Shown here: positions 55,520-63,946 of the stretch, in pieces
How the letters are laid out: each line of letters starts with the position of its first letter
Numbering within the stretch: position 1 is the stretch's first letter
Source: Actinomycetes bacterium
GTDB lineage: Bacteria; Actinomycetota; Acidimicrobiia; Spongiisociales; JAHEDJ01
Assembly: GCA_024641245.1 (NCBI GenBank)
Contig: JAHEDK010000013.1
Coordinates: 1 to 64,000, forward strand
DNA length: 64,000 nucleotides
Direction: 5' to 3'
The notes under the pieces: model-generated
What the model was told of the DNA's origin: nothing
Seen by the model: the letters and a program-made list of their open reading frames with translations, nothing else
Database searches by the model: none
Made by a program: the position numbers and the translations under genes

Positions 55520-55813
55520 TCAGTCGGCGACGCGGTCCCGAAGACCCTTGGCCGGTTTGAAGGTTGCGTACGTCTTGGCGGCAATGGTGATCGTCGCGCC
55601 GGTGGCCGGATTACGGCCCTGGCGCGCTGCGCGTGACTTGGTCCCGAAAGTACCGAAACCCGAAATGGCCACCTTGCGTCCGGCGTCGAGTTCGACGGCG
55701 ATAATTCCGTCACCCGGCTCGGAAGAGAAAATCGCATCAATTACTTCAGCAGCCTTCGCTTGCGTCAGGTCCGCCTTCTTGGCGAGTTTCTTCGCCATCT
55801 CCGTTTTGTTCAT
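55520..55813 (-). CDS. hup: HU-family DNA-binding protein
   Basis: The 97-aa protein is a bacterial HU: MNKTEMAKKLAKKADLTQAK, AISGFGTFGTKSRAARQGRN (body and arm), NPATGATITIAAKTYATFKP. It compacts and bends DNA. It is a plain HU with no Lys/Ala/Pro-rich C-terminal extension, unlike mycobacterial HupB. AGGAGG lies 5 nt before the ATG and a 14-bp palindrome is about 85 bp upstream. Confidence 0.96.
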   Translation of the reverse strand: MNKTEMAKKLAKKADLTQAKAAEVIDAIFSSEPGDGIIAVELDAGRKVAISGFGTFGTKSRAARQGRNPATGATITIAAKTYATFKPAKGLRDRVAD

Positions 55814-55895
55814 CCACCCCTCCTAGGAGTTCGAAACTGTTGACGATCCAGCGCCGTCGGTGAAGACGATAACGAATAATCCAGCAAAAGTGAGG

Positions 55896-55909
55896 GATAT
55901 CGCGATATC
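55896..55909. promoter_or_regulatory. 14-bp perfect palindrome upstream of hup
   Basis: GATATCGCGATATC is a perfect palindrome 83 bp before the hup ATG in a 267-nt gene-free stretch that also contains the hup promoter region. It could be an operator for a homodimeric regulator; no known consensus matched with certainty. Nothing else in 55910-56040 was recognised. Confidence 0.4.
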
Positions 55910-56040
55910 TCAGCCTATGTGATCATGCTCCGATCCACCATCGATCGGTCACCAACAGAGGACTCCGACCGATGGAGGACTCGACACCGGCCGTGCTCAC
56001 CTACGAGAGGCTCGGATCTCGAATCTATGACCGGCGCGAC

Positions 56041-56068
56041 GACGGGGCCGCCGGTGGGCGACCCCGTC
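56041..56068 (-). terminator. hairpin after the 22-mer repeat gene
   Basis: GACGGGG (56041-56047) pairs with CCCCGTC (56062-56068) and, after one C-A mismatch, CGCC pairs with GGCG, leaving a GGTG loop. It begins 13 nt past the stop of the minus-strand repeat-protein gene. No T-run follows, so it may need Rho or act as an mRNA 3' stabiliser. Confidence 0.45.
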
Positions 56069-56080
56069 GCTCAGTCAGAT

Positions 56081-56911
56081 TCAGGCCTGAGGTGTGTCTG
56101 TTTGCCCTTTGAGCACAGCCTTGACGCCGCCGACCCCACTGGCGGCGACGTCACGAACCGTGTGCACTGCGGCCTCACCGATCTCTTCCGCTGCTTCCAG
56201 AGCGCCGGCGGCTGCAGCCGATGCGGCATCCTCGAGGTTCAGCCCTACATCCTTGGCCCCTGCGATGGCGCCAGAGATCGCGCCCGCGGTCACGTCTGCA
56301 ATATCGGACCCAACCTCGCCTGCTCCCTGGACCAGACCTTTGGCCGTGTTCTTGACCGCAGTCAGCAGATCGGCGCCGATTTCGGCAGCTCCGGCGATCG
56401 CGCCGGACACGGTGCCCGACGCCGTTCCAATGACGTCTCCCCCAAGGGACTTCGCCCCGGAAATCGTGGAACGGCCCAGCGCTACTGCGCCATCGGCGAG
56501 TCCCACACCCGTGTCCTTCGTAGCGGTAATGAGTCCCTCAGCAATACCGGCGGCCACCTTCGTTACATCGGCACCGATCGACCCGGTGCCTTTGATGGCT
56601 GCCCTGGCCGTATCTGAGATGACGCCCACCGTGACGGTGGCGATCTCCCCAACACCTTGAATTATGCCGACGACCACGCCCTTAACCGTTCGAACGAGTC
56701 CGGTGCCGGTGTCGTGGACGGCAGAGAACGCTCCGTCGAGGACTTCTGCTGCTGTGCCGGCCACGGTGGTTGCCACGTCGCTCGCGTCTCGCAAGGCCGT
56801 GACGGTTGCGTCTCTCGCCACGTCGGTGGCGCCCTGCACGATGCCGCCGGTGCCCTTCAGCAGTCCGGTGATGCTTCCCTTGACCCGACTTCCAATGCTT
56901 TGCTCGGCCAT
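56081..56911 (-). CDS. protein of eleven 22-residue repeats (amphipathic-helix repeat protein)
   Basis: The 276-aa protein is a 15-residue head, eleven gapless 22-residue units (residues 16-257) and a 19-residue tail. The unit has Gly or Ala at position 1, hydrophobic residues at 2-3 and 9, Gly at 5 and 10 and often Asp at 8 or 12 (for example GAIAGAAEIGADLL, AAIKGTGSIGADVT, GLVQGAGEVGSDIA, GIIQGVGEIATVTV). Composition is Ala/Gly/Val with scattered Asp/Lys and no Cys or Trp. Units of 22 (two 11-mers) recall apolipoprotein, synuclein and LEA lipid-binding helices. No signal peptide or strict membrane span. Function unknown. Confidence 0.8.
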   Translation of the reverse strand: MAEQSIGSRVKGSITGLLKGTGGIVQGATDVARDATVTALRDASDVATTVAGTAAEVLDGAFSAVHDTGTGLVRTVKGVVVGIIQGVGEIATVTVGVISDTARAAIKGTGSIGADVTKVAAGIAEGLITATKDTGVGLADGAVALGRSTISGAKSLGGDVIGTASGTVSGAIAGAAEIGADLLTAVKNTAKGLVQGAGEVGSDIADVTAGAISGAIAGAKDVGLNLEDAASAAAAGALEAAEEIGEAAVHTVRDVAASGVGGVKAVLKGQTDTPQA

Positions 56912-57120
56912 GAGTCCCTCCTTCTGGGTGGTCCATTTGAGCCTGCCGGCTCTGGTCTCGAATATACGGCCCCGTTGCCCGGGGTGTCCAAGACAGACGG
57001 CGTGTCTGCCCCGCCGTGTTGATGGCAGGATCCCGCAGACATCCGGCAGACGACTGCCGGGTCGTGGCGACCCCGAAGCCTCTCCTCATCCGGGTGCAGG
57101 CGGGGACTACGCTGCATCGC

Positions 57121-57753
57121 GTGCGAAAACGGGTGGCAGTCATCGGGAACTCGCCGACATGGCGACGAGGTGCCGCGGCGGTGTTGGCAGAGGCCGGCTT
57201 CAGCATCGCCGATTGCGCCGCCCTGGCCGATTGGAAACGGGGCCGGGACGGAGTTGCAGTGATACTCGGCGCGGCCGCGGACCCCGCCCTCAAAGATCTC
57301 TCCGGTTTCGCAGGCGACCACCCACACATCCCGGTCGTGGTTGTGCTCCGCGAAATCTCGCTCGCCGATTACGCAAACGCCATACGGTCGGGAGCGACGG
57401 CGGCCCTGGGTGAAGACGAGCCGACGGAAGCATTGGTGTGGGTTGTCCAAGCAGCTCTGCAGGACCGTGTCTCGGTGCCGCTAACCGTGATGCAGTCGAT
57501 GGCAGCTCGGATCCCGGCTGCGCCCGACGCCGATGCCTGGATAGTTCCCCACGAGGCCGAGTGGCTGCGAGGGCTGGCGGCCGGCACGACCGTGGCAGGC
57601 CTTGCCGAGTCTGCCGGCTACTCCGAGCGGGAACTGTTCCGCATGTTGCACGAACTGTACGTGCGAATAGGCGTCGGCAACCGAACGGAGGCGATCATCT
57701 GGGCAACCAGGCACGGGTTGTTGGATGACGGCTCGAGCGAGCCCCCCGACTGA
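57121..57753 (+). CDS. LuxR-type regulator with degenerate receiver domain
   Basis: The 210-aa protein begins RKRVAVIGNSPTWRRGAAAV, like a response-regulator receiver, and has the later receiver motif VVVVLREISLADYANAIRSG then ATAALGEDEP. The expected phosphorylated Asp is absent (VAVILGAAAD instead of a VLLD-type strand end). The C-terminal helix-turn-helix (LRGLAAGTTVAGLAESAGYS, ELFRMLHELYVRIGVGNRTE) is LuxR/NarL-like. It is divergent from the 22-mer repeat gene with 209 nt between, so it may regulate it. GTG 57121 is chosen before the receiver strand. Confidence 0.72.
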   Translation: MRKRVAVIGNSPTWRRGAAAVLAEAGFSIADCAALADWKRGRDGVAVILGAAADPALKDLSGFAGDHPHIPVVVVLREISLADYANAIRSGATAALGEDEPTEALVWVVQAALQDRVSVPLTVMQSMAARIPAAPDADAWIVPHEAEWLRGLAAGTTVAGLAESAGYSERELFRMLHELYVRIGVGNRTEAIIWATRHGLLDDGSSEPPD

Positions 57754-57846
57754 GCCACCGGCTAGACGGATGTCGCGACAGAAACGGGTGGACCCGACCA
57801 GGGAAGAACGCCTACAGGAACTGTGCGATTGTCCGATTAACATCGC

Positions 57847-58023
57847 ATGTTGGCCGAACTCATTGATCTCGGGCTCACCGCACTGGCCGTGATGTGGCTC
57901 ATGTTCGTCGGCCTGGTGGTCTACGCCGGATGGATAGCCGGTCCGCCAGCGGCCGAGCGAGTAGAAGAAGCCCCTCGCGTTTCCGAAGTCCAGGTACCGG
58001 TGCTCAGCGCTCGCAGCGCATGA
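57847..58023 (+). CDS. 58-aa small membrane protein
   Basis: The ORF encodes MLAELIDLGLTALAVMWLMF followed by VGLVVYAGWIAGPP and a hydrophilic tail (AAERVEEAPRVSEVQVPVLS). One membrane span with the tail probably outside. No Shine-Dalgarno sequence is clear and no family is recognised. It occupies most of the space between the LuxR-like gene and DUF1003. Confidence 0.5.
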   Translation: MLAELIDLGLTALAVMWLMFVGLVVYAGWIAGPPAAERVEEAPRVSEVQVPVLSARSA

Positions 58024-58235
58024 CCCTGCGCCGGACCTCGGCGCAGTAGAGCGCGACGTGGAGCGTCGTCCCTCCAGCCGACTGTGTCGCAGCGGTCACT
58101 ATCGCACCTCAAGCGTTGAGGCTTGATCCCCGTCGGCCGCGCATACCGCTTCGCTCCTCTCCACAACCGACGACGCTTGTAGTGTGATCAGCAGGCGTCA
58201 CTCGAGTGAGTCAGCTTTCCGAAGAGGAGTTTCAG

Positions 58236-58670
58236 ATGGAGCGGAACTGGGCCATCTATCTTGCACGACGGCTGTGGGATTTCCATCCGGGGGTGCGCAG
58301 CGAAAACGAACTCACCATGGGAGAACGCGCCGCCGATCGGCTTCGCAACGGCATGGGTTCATGGGCGTTCGTGTTCGTCGCACTCTTGTTCCTGGCGACG
58401 TGGATGGCCTTCAACCGCAACACGGGTTTCGATCCATATCCATTCATCCTGCTCAATTTGCTGCTCTCTTGCGTTGCGGCGCTGCAGGGGGCGGTCCTCT
58501 TGATTGCCGCTCGGCGGGCCGACCAGATCTCCGCCGAACTGGCCCTCCATGACTACAACACCGACAACGAGGCTCTCGAACTCATCCGCAAACTCGAGGA
58601 GATCACCAAAGACATCCAGATACGAGTCGGCGGGGGCGAACCGCCTGAAGGGTCCGCGCTGAATGGATGA
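58236..58670 (+). CDS. DUF1003 membrane protein
   Basis: The 144-aa protein has the DUF1003 signature: TMGERAADRLRNGMGSWAFV at the first span, FDPYPFILLNLLLSCVAALQ at the second, then ARRADQISAEL and a charged helix with LHDYNTDNEALELIRKLEEI. The family is widespread with unknown function. ATG 58236 is preferred because of AGGAG 6 nt upstream; the ORF could start at GTG 58206. The 212 nt before it (58024-58235) contain only a small stem (CCTCAAGCGTTGAGG at 58107-58121). Confidence 0.9.
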   Translation: MERNWAIYLARRLWDFHPGVRSENELTMGERAADRLRNGMGSWAFVFVALLFLATWMAFNRNTGFDPYPFILLNLLLSCVAALQGAVLLIAARRADQISAELALHDYNTDNEALELIRKLEEITKDIQIRVGGGEPPEGSALNG

Positions 58671-58706
58671 CTCTTTGCGGAGCAGGCTGATGACCGAGCT
58701 ACCGGC

Positions 58707-61160
58707 ATGAACGACGAGGCCGTGCAGGCCCCCGGATGGCCGGGCATCGCGCCGACCTGGACATCCAGCGCCAAACAGGGGGTCGGAGCGGCTGTATCGG
58801 AGGCCAGCCGGGTCTGGTTCACGCTGAGTCACGGGATTCTCAACGAGGTGTTCGCGCCCCGACTCGACCAGGCGTGCATCCGGGATATGGAGTTGCTGGT
58901 CTCCGACGGCCGGGGGTACTTCGCAGAGGAGAAGCGCGACACCGGTACGGTCCTCGAGTACCTTGAGGCGGGCATCCCCGCCTATCTGCTCACAAACACC
59001 TGCGCTGAGGGACGGTTCCGGATCGAGAAGACCGTCCTCACCGATCCGCGCCGCGATGTGCTGTTGCAGCAGGTCCGCTTCGTGCCTCTCATCGGGTCCC
59101 TTGAGGACTACCGAATCTTCGCGCTCATCGCGCCGCACCTTCGCAACCGCGGTGCGGGCAACAGCGCCTGGGTTGGCGAACACAAGGGCATGCCGATGCT
59201 GTTCGCGGCAGTGGATGGTATGGCAATGGCGCTCGCCTGTTCGGCAGGGTGGATCAATACATCAGCCGGTTATGTCGGAATCTCCGACGGATGGCAGGAC
59301 ATTTCGCAACACGGTGCGATGAACTGGAGATACCGTGCGGCGCCGGACGGCAACGTCGCCCTCATCGGTCAGATCGAGCCGACGACGAGCGATGGAGAAT
59401 TCACACTTGCACTCGGGTTTGGCGACACACCGGATGAAGCGGGCCAGCGGTCCCTCAGCAGCCTGTCGGATGGATTCGATGCTGCGCGGCATTTCTACGT
59501 CGAAGGCTGGCAGACCTGGTGGGCGCAACACAAGCTCGAGGATTCCGCCTCGGGTTTGTTCGAGGATCCGCTGGCCCGTACCAGCCTGATGGTGCTCAAA
59601 GTGCACGAGGCGGACAACTTCCCGGGCGGGATCATCGCCAGCCTGTCGATTCCGTGGGGGTTCGCCAAAGGTGACGACGACCTGGGTGGGTACCACCTGG
59701 TCTGGCCGCGCGATCTCGTCGAGGCAGCCGGCGGGCTGCTGGCCGGTGGAGCGCATGACGAGGTGTTGCGCGTGGTGACTTATCTGGCCGCGACCCAAGA
59801 AGCCGACGGACACTGGCCGCAGAACATGTGGCTCGACGGGACTCCGTACTGGTCCGGTATCCAGATGGACGAAACAGCCCTGCCGATCATGCTGGTGGAC
59901 CTCGCCTTTCGCAAGGGCGCAATCACCGATGGCGATCTCAAGCGTCTCTGGCCGACAGTTCGACGGGCCGCCGCCTACATCGCTCGTTTCGGTCCGGTCA
60001 GCGATCAAGACCGGTGGGAGGAAGATCCGGGTTACACCCCGTTCACGGTGGCGGCAGAAGTGGTCGCACTTCTGGCGGCCGCAGACCTCGCAGATCGCTT
60101 CGGTGAACCCGCGGCGGCCACGTACTTGCGTGAGACGGCAGACGTGTGGAACGATTCAGTCGAGCGATGGATGTACGTTACCGGCACCGACCTCGCCACA
60201 ACGTACAACGTCGATGGCTACTACGTGCGCATCACTCCGGCCGAGACGGCCGATGCGGCCTCCCCGGCGGCCGGGTTCGTCCCCATCAAGAATCGGCCAC
60301 CCGGCGAGAGCCGGGAGCCTGCGGCCGACATCGTCAGCGTCGACGCACTGGCGCTCGTCCGCTTCGGATTACGCGCACCAGACGACCCGCGCATCCTCAA
60401 CACCATCAACGTCATCGACCGTCTACTGAGGATCGACTTGCCTCAAGGGCCAGGATTCCGCCGCTACAACGAGGACGGATACGGCGAGCACGAGGACGGC
60501 TCGCCCTTCGACGGCACCGGAACAGGCAGGGCCTGGCCGCTCCTCACGGCCGAGCGCGCCCACTATGAACTGGCGGCCGGACGATCGGATTCGGCCGCTG
60601 CACTGGCGCGCACCGTCGCCCACTCCGCCAACGACGGCGGCATGCTGCCGGAGCAAACGTGGGATGGACCAGATATACCGGACCGCGAACTCCTGACCGG
60701 CCGCCCGTCTGGTTCGGCCATGCCGCTGGTATGGGCCCATGCCGAGTATCTGAAACTCAGGAGATCGCTGCTCGACGGTCGGGTATTCGATATGCCGCCT
60801 CAGCCCGTGCAGCGTTACCAGATCGATGGGACCTCTTCCCCTAACACGATCTGGCGCTTTAACCACAAATGCCGGACGATGCCGGAGGGGGCACGGCTCC
60901 GCGTGGAGCTGCAAGCGCCGGCAATCGTCCGGTGGTCGAGCGACGGCTGGCAGACCAATGGCGAAACCCCCACCAGAGACAGCGGCCTCGGTATCTACTA
61001 TGCGGATCTCGACACCACCGGTATTCGCTCACCATCGGCCATCGCCTTCACCTTCCGATGGACCGGCGACGATCGTTGGGAGGGCACCGATTTCACCGTG
61101 ACGATCGCCCGGGACACTCGAGTTGCCGATGCGACGATCGAAGAGAAGGGAGACCACTGA
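58707..61160 (+). CDS. GH15 glucoamylase/glucodextranase-like
   Basis: The 817-aa protein has an N-terminal beta-sandwich of the glucodextranase N type (about 1-275, GVGAAVSEASRVWFTLSHGI, IRDMELLVSDGRGYFAEEKR), a GH15 alpha/alpha-barrel (about 290-690; PWGFAKGDDDLGGYHLVWPR, GHWPQNMWLDGTPYWSGIQM, GMLPEQTWDGPDIPDRELLT with the catalytic carboxylate region) and a C-terminal beta domain (about 700-817). It hydrolyses terminal glucose from alpha-glucans or dextran. No signal peptide is seen, so an intracellular glycogen/alpha-glucan role is inferred. It abuts zwf (TGAATG). Confidence 0.9.
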   Translation: MNDEAVQAPGWPGIAPTWTSSAKQGVGAAVSEASRVWFTLSHGILNEVFAPRLDQACIRDMELLVSDGRGYFAEEKRDTGTVLEYLEAGIPAYLLTNTCAEGRFRIEKTVLTDPRRDVLLQQVRFVPLIGSLEDYRIFALIAPHLRNRGAGNSAWVGEHKGMPMLFAAVDGMAMALACSAGWINTSAGYVGISDGWQDISQHGAMNWRYRAAPDGNVALIGQIEPTTSDGEFTLALGFGDTPDEAGQRSLSSLSDGFDAARHFYVEGWQTWWAQHKLEDSASGLFEDPLARTSLMVLKVHEADNFPGGIIASLSIPWGFAKGDDDLGGYHLVWPRDLVEAAGGLLAGGAHDEVLRVVTYLAATQEADGHWPQNMWLDGTPYWSGIQMDETALPIMLVDLAFRKGAITDGDLKRLWPTVRRAAAYIARFGPVSDQDRWEEDPGYTPFTVAAEVVALLAAADLADRFGEPAAATYLRETADVWNDSVERWMYVTGTDLATTYNVDGYYVRITPAETADAASPAAGFVPIKNRPPGESREPAADIVSVDALALVRFGLRAPDDPRILNTINVIDRLLRIDLPQGPGFRRYNEDGYGEHEDGSPFDGTGTGRAWPLLTAERAHYELAAGRSDSAAALARTVAHSANDGGMLPEQTWDGPDIPDRELLTGRPSGSAMPLVWAHAEYLKLRRSLLDGRVFDMPPQPVQRYQIDGTSSPNTIWRFNHKCRTMPEGARLRVELQAPAIVRWSSDGWQTNGETPTRDSGLGIYYADLDTTGIRSPSAIAFTFRWTGDDRWEGTDFTVTIARDTRVADATIEEKGDH

Positions 61161-62549
61161 ATGGAACGCTCCGACGCTCTGGTTCTGTTCGGCGCCACCG
61201 GCAACCTGGCCCGAAAGAAGCTCTTCCCCGCTCTCTATCACCTCGAAACCAGGGGCCTGCTGGAAATGCCGGTGGTCGGAGTGGCAATCGACGATTGGAC
61301 CGACGCCGATCTTATGAACTTCATGGGTGAGGCGGTCCGGGCGGCGGTCGACGAGGTCGATGAATATCATCTCGCCCGGCTGGCCCGTCGTTTGCGGTAT
61401 GTGGCGGGCGACTACCGCGACCAAACCACTTTCGTGGCGCTTGCCACGGCGCTCGGAACGAGAAGCCACCCCGTCCACTACCTGGCAATACCGCCTGAAA
61501 TGTTCGAGACCCTCGTCGAGGGGCTGTCCACCGCCGGGCTCGCCGAGCACGCCCGGCTGGTGATAGAGAAACCGTTCGGCCGCGACCTGGCCGGCGCCCG
61601 CCACCTCAACGCAGTGCTTCACCGCGTCTTTCCCGAAGAGTCGATCTTTCGGATAGATCACTTTCTCGGCAAGGAATCAGTGCAGAACTTGCTCGTATTC
61701 CGATTCGCCAATCTCCTGTTGGAACCGGTGTGGAACCGTCACTACGTGTCGAGCGTGCAGATCACGATGGCCGAGGCGTTCGGGGTAGACGGTCGCGGGA
61801 AGCTGTACGAGGAGCTCGGGACCATCCGGGATGTCGTACAGAATCATCTGCTCCAGGTGGTTGCACTACTGGCAATGGAAGCTCCGGGCGACGACAGCCC
61901 GGCCGCCATGCAGAACGAGAAGGCGAAGATATTCAAGGCGATCCAATCGTTGGAACCCGACGACGTCGTTCGGGGCCAATACGATGGATACACGGAAGAA
62001 CCCGGAGTCGACCCGGGTTCCCGGGTTGAGACGTATGTTGCCTTGCGCCTCGATATCACGTCACCTCGCTGGGCGGGCGTGCCGTTCTTCATCAGGGCCG
62101 GCAAAGCTCTGGCGGCTACGGCCACCGAGGCCATCGTCGAGTTCCGGCGCCAGCCTCCGCTCCCCTTTGCAGACTCGGCGAAATCGCCCGATCCGAACCA
62201 TCTTCGTTTCCGGCTGGGACCGGACGACGGGGTCGATATCGACATGCAGACAAAGCGGCCCGGCGACCGTGTCGTCACCGAATCGACGACCCTCCGGGTT
62301 TCGTACGAAGAGGTCTTCGGTCGTCGCTCCGATGCCTACGAACGTCTGCTCGCCGAAGCCATCGAAGGTGACCCGACGCTGTTCTCTCGAGAAGACATCA
62401 TCGAAGAAGCCTGGCGCATCGTTGAGCCTACGCTGGCGATTCCAGGACCACCGCTTCCCTATGCACAGGGTTCATGGGGACCTGAACACGCCGAGCGGGT
62501 CCCCGCCGGCGTTGCTGCCTGGCACGACCCGGCCGGGTCCCGACCGTAG
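61161..62549 (+). CDS. zwf: glucose-6-phosphate dehydrogenase
   Basis: The 462-aa enzyme oxidises glucose 6-phosphate to 6-phosphogluconolactone, making NADPH. It has the coenzyme fold [20 protein letters not shown] (with Asn where most family members have Asp), [20 protein letters not shown], the active-site [20 protein letters not shown], and the C-terminal domain with [20 protein letters not shown]. The ATG immediately follows the GH15 stop (TGAATG), so both are co-transcribed; glucose release and oxidation may be coupled. Confidence 0.95.
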   Translation: MERSDALVLFGATGNLARKKLFPALYHLETRGLLEMPVVGVAIDDWTDADLMNFMGEAVRAAVDEVDEYHLARLARRLRYVAGDYRDQTTFVALATALGTRSHPVHYLAIPPEMFETLVEGLSTAGLAEHARLVIEKPFGRDLAGARHLNAVLHRVFPEESIFRIDHFLGKESVQNLLVFRFANLLLEPVWNRHYVSSVQITMAEAFGVDGRGKLYEELGTIRDVVQNHLLQVVALLAMEAPGDDSPAAMQNEKAKIFKAIQSLEPDDVVRGQYDGYTEEPGVDPGSRVETYVALRLDITSPRWAGVPFFIRAGKALAATATEAIVEFRRQPPLPFADSAKSPDPNHLRFRLGPDDGVDIDMQTKRPGDRVVTESTTLRVSYEEVFGRRSDAYERLLAEAIEGDPTLFSREDIIEEAWRIVEPTLAIPGPPLPYAQGSWGPEHAERVPAGVAAWHDPAGSRP

Positions 62550-62550
62550 C

Positions 62551-63882
62551 TCACGAAATGGTCGGAGTTTGATCGCCGGCACGGTTTCTCAAACGGCCAT
62601 CGAGCGCGACCGCCACCACCACAGCCCACACGACTCCCACCGCGATCCCGGCCAGGGTGTCGGACGGGTACTCGACCAGAAGGACGGCATGGCCGGCGCC
62701 TGTCAGGGCGAGCAACACAGCCGCTCCGCCGTACCCGATGACGCCTGCCCTCCAACTCGCCTGACGCCAGGGCCAGAGCGCGACGGTGAGCAGTGCGCCC
62801 AGGGCTGCCATGTGTGCCGATGGGAATCCGTACCCCGCGAGGTCCACGAGCGGAAGAAACGGCGGAGGCGTTCGATCCACGAGCAATCGAGTTACGACGA
62901 CTACCAGCCATTGGCCCCCGACTGCTAGCAGAATGCTGAGTGTTGCGGCACGCCGGAACCTCCACATCGCCACCGCCAGCAGAATGGCCACGGCAACCAC
63001 CACAATCGGCTGAGTCGCCAGCACCAGAACCTTGGCAACCGAAATGATCGAGCCGATCTGATGCCGGTCGGTGTAGCGGAGGGCCGCAGCATCAAACACG
63101 AAGAACTCCTCTTGTTTGAGGACGTCCTGGAGCAATCCTCCGAACAGCCAGAGGAGCGCCACAGTCACCAGGGCGGCGGGCCAAACCCGTACGTAGGGGC
63201 GAAGTACACGCACCGGGCCCCGCATGCCCGGGACCAGCCATCGCAGCGGCGGGGCGGCAATCGCCCGGTGCCCCCATCCGATGAGGCGATCCTGATTGCG
63301 AGCGGCCCACCGAGTGCTCCAGATCAAACCGCCGATCACCACCAACAGGCCGAGAATGATGAGCCCGCCGTTTCGCATCCAGCGAGCCACAACAGGCCAG
63401 CGGTCCCCTGCGAAATACCCGAGCAGAGTGAACGTCAGGCCCCAGAGAAACCCACCAGCGACATTTCCAATCGCAAACGTCCTGTACCGCAGGCGAACCA
63501 TTCCGGCCGCGAACGGCACCACCGCCCGCAGGAACGACGTGAATCGCGCAACAATGAGCGCCCACCAACCGCGCTCGGCGAGCATGGCACCCGCACCATC
63601 CATCCGCCGGGCGATCTTGGCAAACCGCTTTCGATGGAGAATGGCAGCCCCATAGCGGTTGCCGAGGAAGTATCCGACGGAATCCCCCACAATTGCCCCC
63701 GCCACCGCCGCCAGTGCCGCCCACATCAGCGACACCCGGCCGGTGCCGGCCAGCACGCCTCCGAAGACCACCGCAGCCTCCCCGGGAATGAACAAACCTA
63801 CGAACGCCGCCGCTTCCGCGGCGGCCAGCACGAACACCAGAAACGGCGCATACGGACCGACCGAATCGAGGATGGCACTCAT
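62551..63882 (-). CDS. DedA-PAP2 fusion membrane protein
   Basis: The 443-aa protein joins an N-terminal DedA/SNARE-associated domain (about 1-180: FVGLFIPGEAAVVFGGVLAG, ARFTSFLRAVVPFAAGMVRL, NVAGGFLWGLTFTLLGYF) to a C-terminal PAP2-like phosphatase domain (about 240-443). PAP2 motifs are altered: DRTPPPFLPL, YGFPSAHMAALG (PSAH for PSGH) and TGAGHAVLLVEYPSDTLAG, with Glu where the third-motif His is expected. Phosphatase activity is therefore doubtful. DedA proteins handle membrane lipids such as undecaprenyl phosphate. The ATG 63882 follows GAGGGGGG. It converges with zwf, one base apart. Confidence 0.87.
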   Translation of the reverse strand: MSAILDSVGPYAPFLVFVLAAAEAAAFVGLFIPGEAAVVFGGVLAGTGRVSLMWAALAAVAGAIVGDSVGYFLGNRYGAAILHRKRFAKIARRMDGAGAMLAERGWWALIVARFTSFLRAVVPFAAGMVRLRYRTFAIGNVAGGFLWGLTFTLLGYFAGDRWPVVARWMRNGGLIILGLLVVIGGLIWSTRWAARNQDRLIGWGHRAIAAPPLRWLVPGMRGPVRVLRPYVRVWPAALVTVALLWLFGGLLQDVLKQEEFFVFDAAALRYTDRHQIGSIISVAKVLVLATQPIVVVAVAILLAVAMWRFRRAATLSILLAVGGQWLVVVVTRLLVDRTPPPFLPLVDLAGYGFPSAHMAALGALLTVALWPWRQASWRAGVIGYGGAAVLLALTGAGHAVLLVEYPSDTLAGIAVGVVWAVVVAVALDGRLRNRAGDQTPTIS

Positions 63883-63946
63883 GAGCCCCCCTCGATTCGC
63901 CGCGTCCGAGTATCCCCATTGTCGATCGCGATGTTTGGCGGCACCT

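Noticed and set aside
55854-55875. GTCGGTG-N7-TAACGA on the plus strand resembling a PafBC promoter
   Set aside because: The -10 part fails the final T, the spacer is short, and no plus-strand gene follows.
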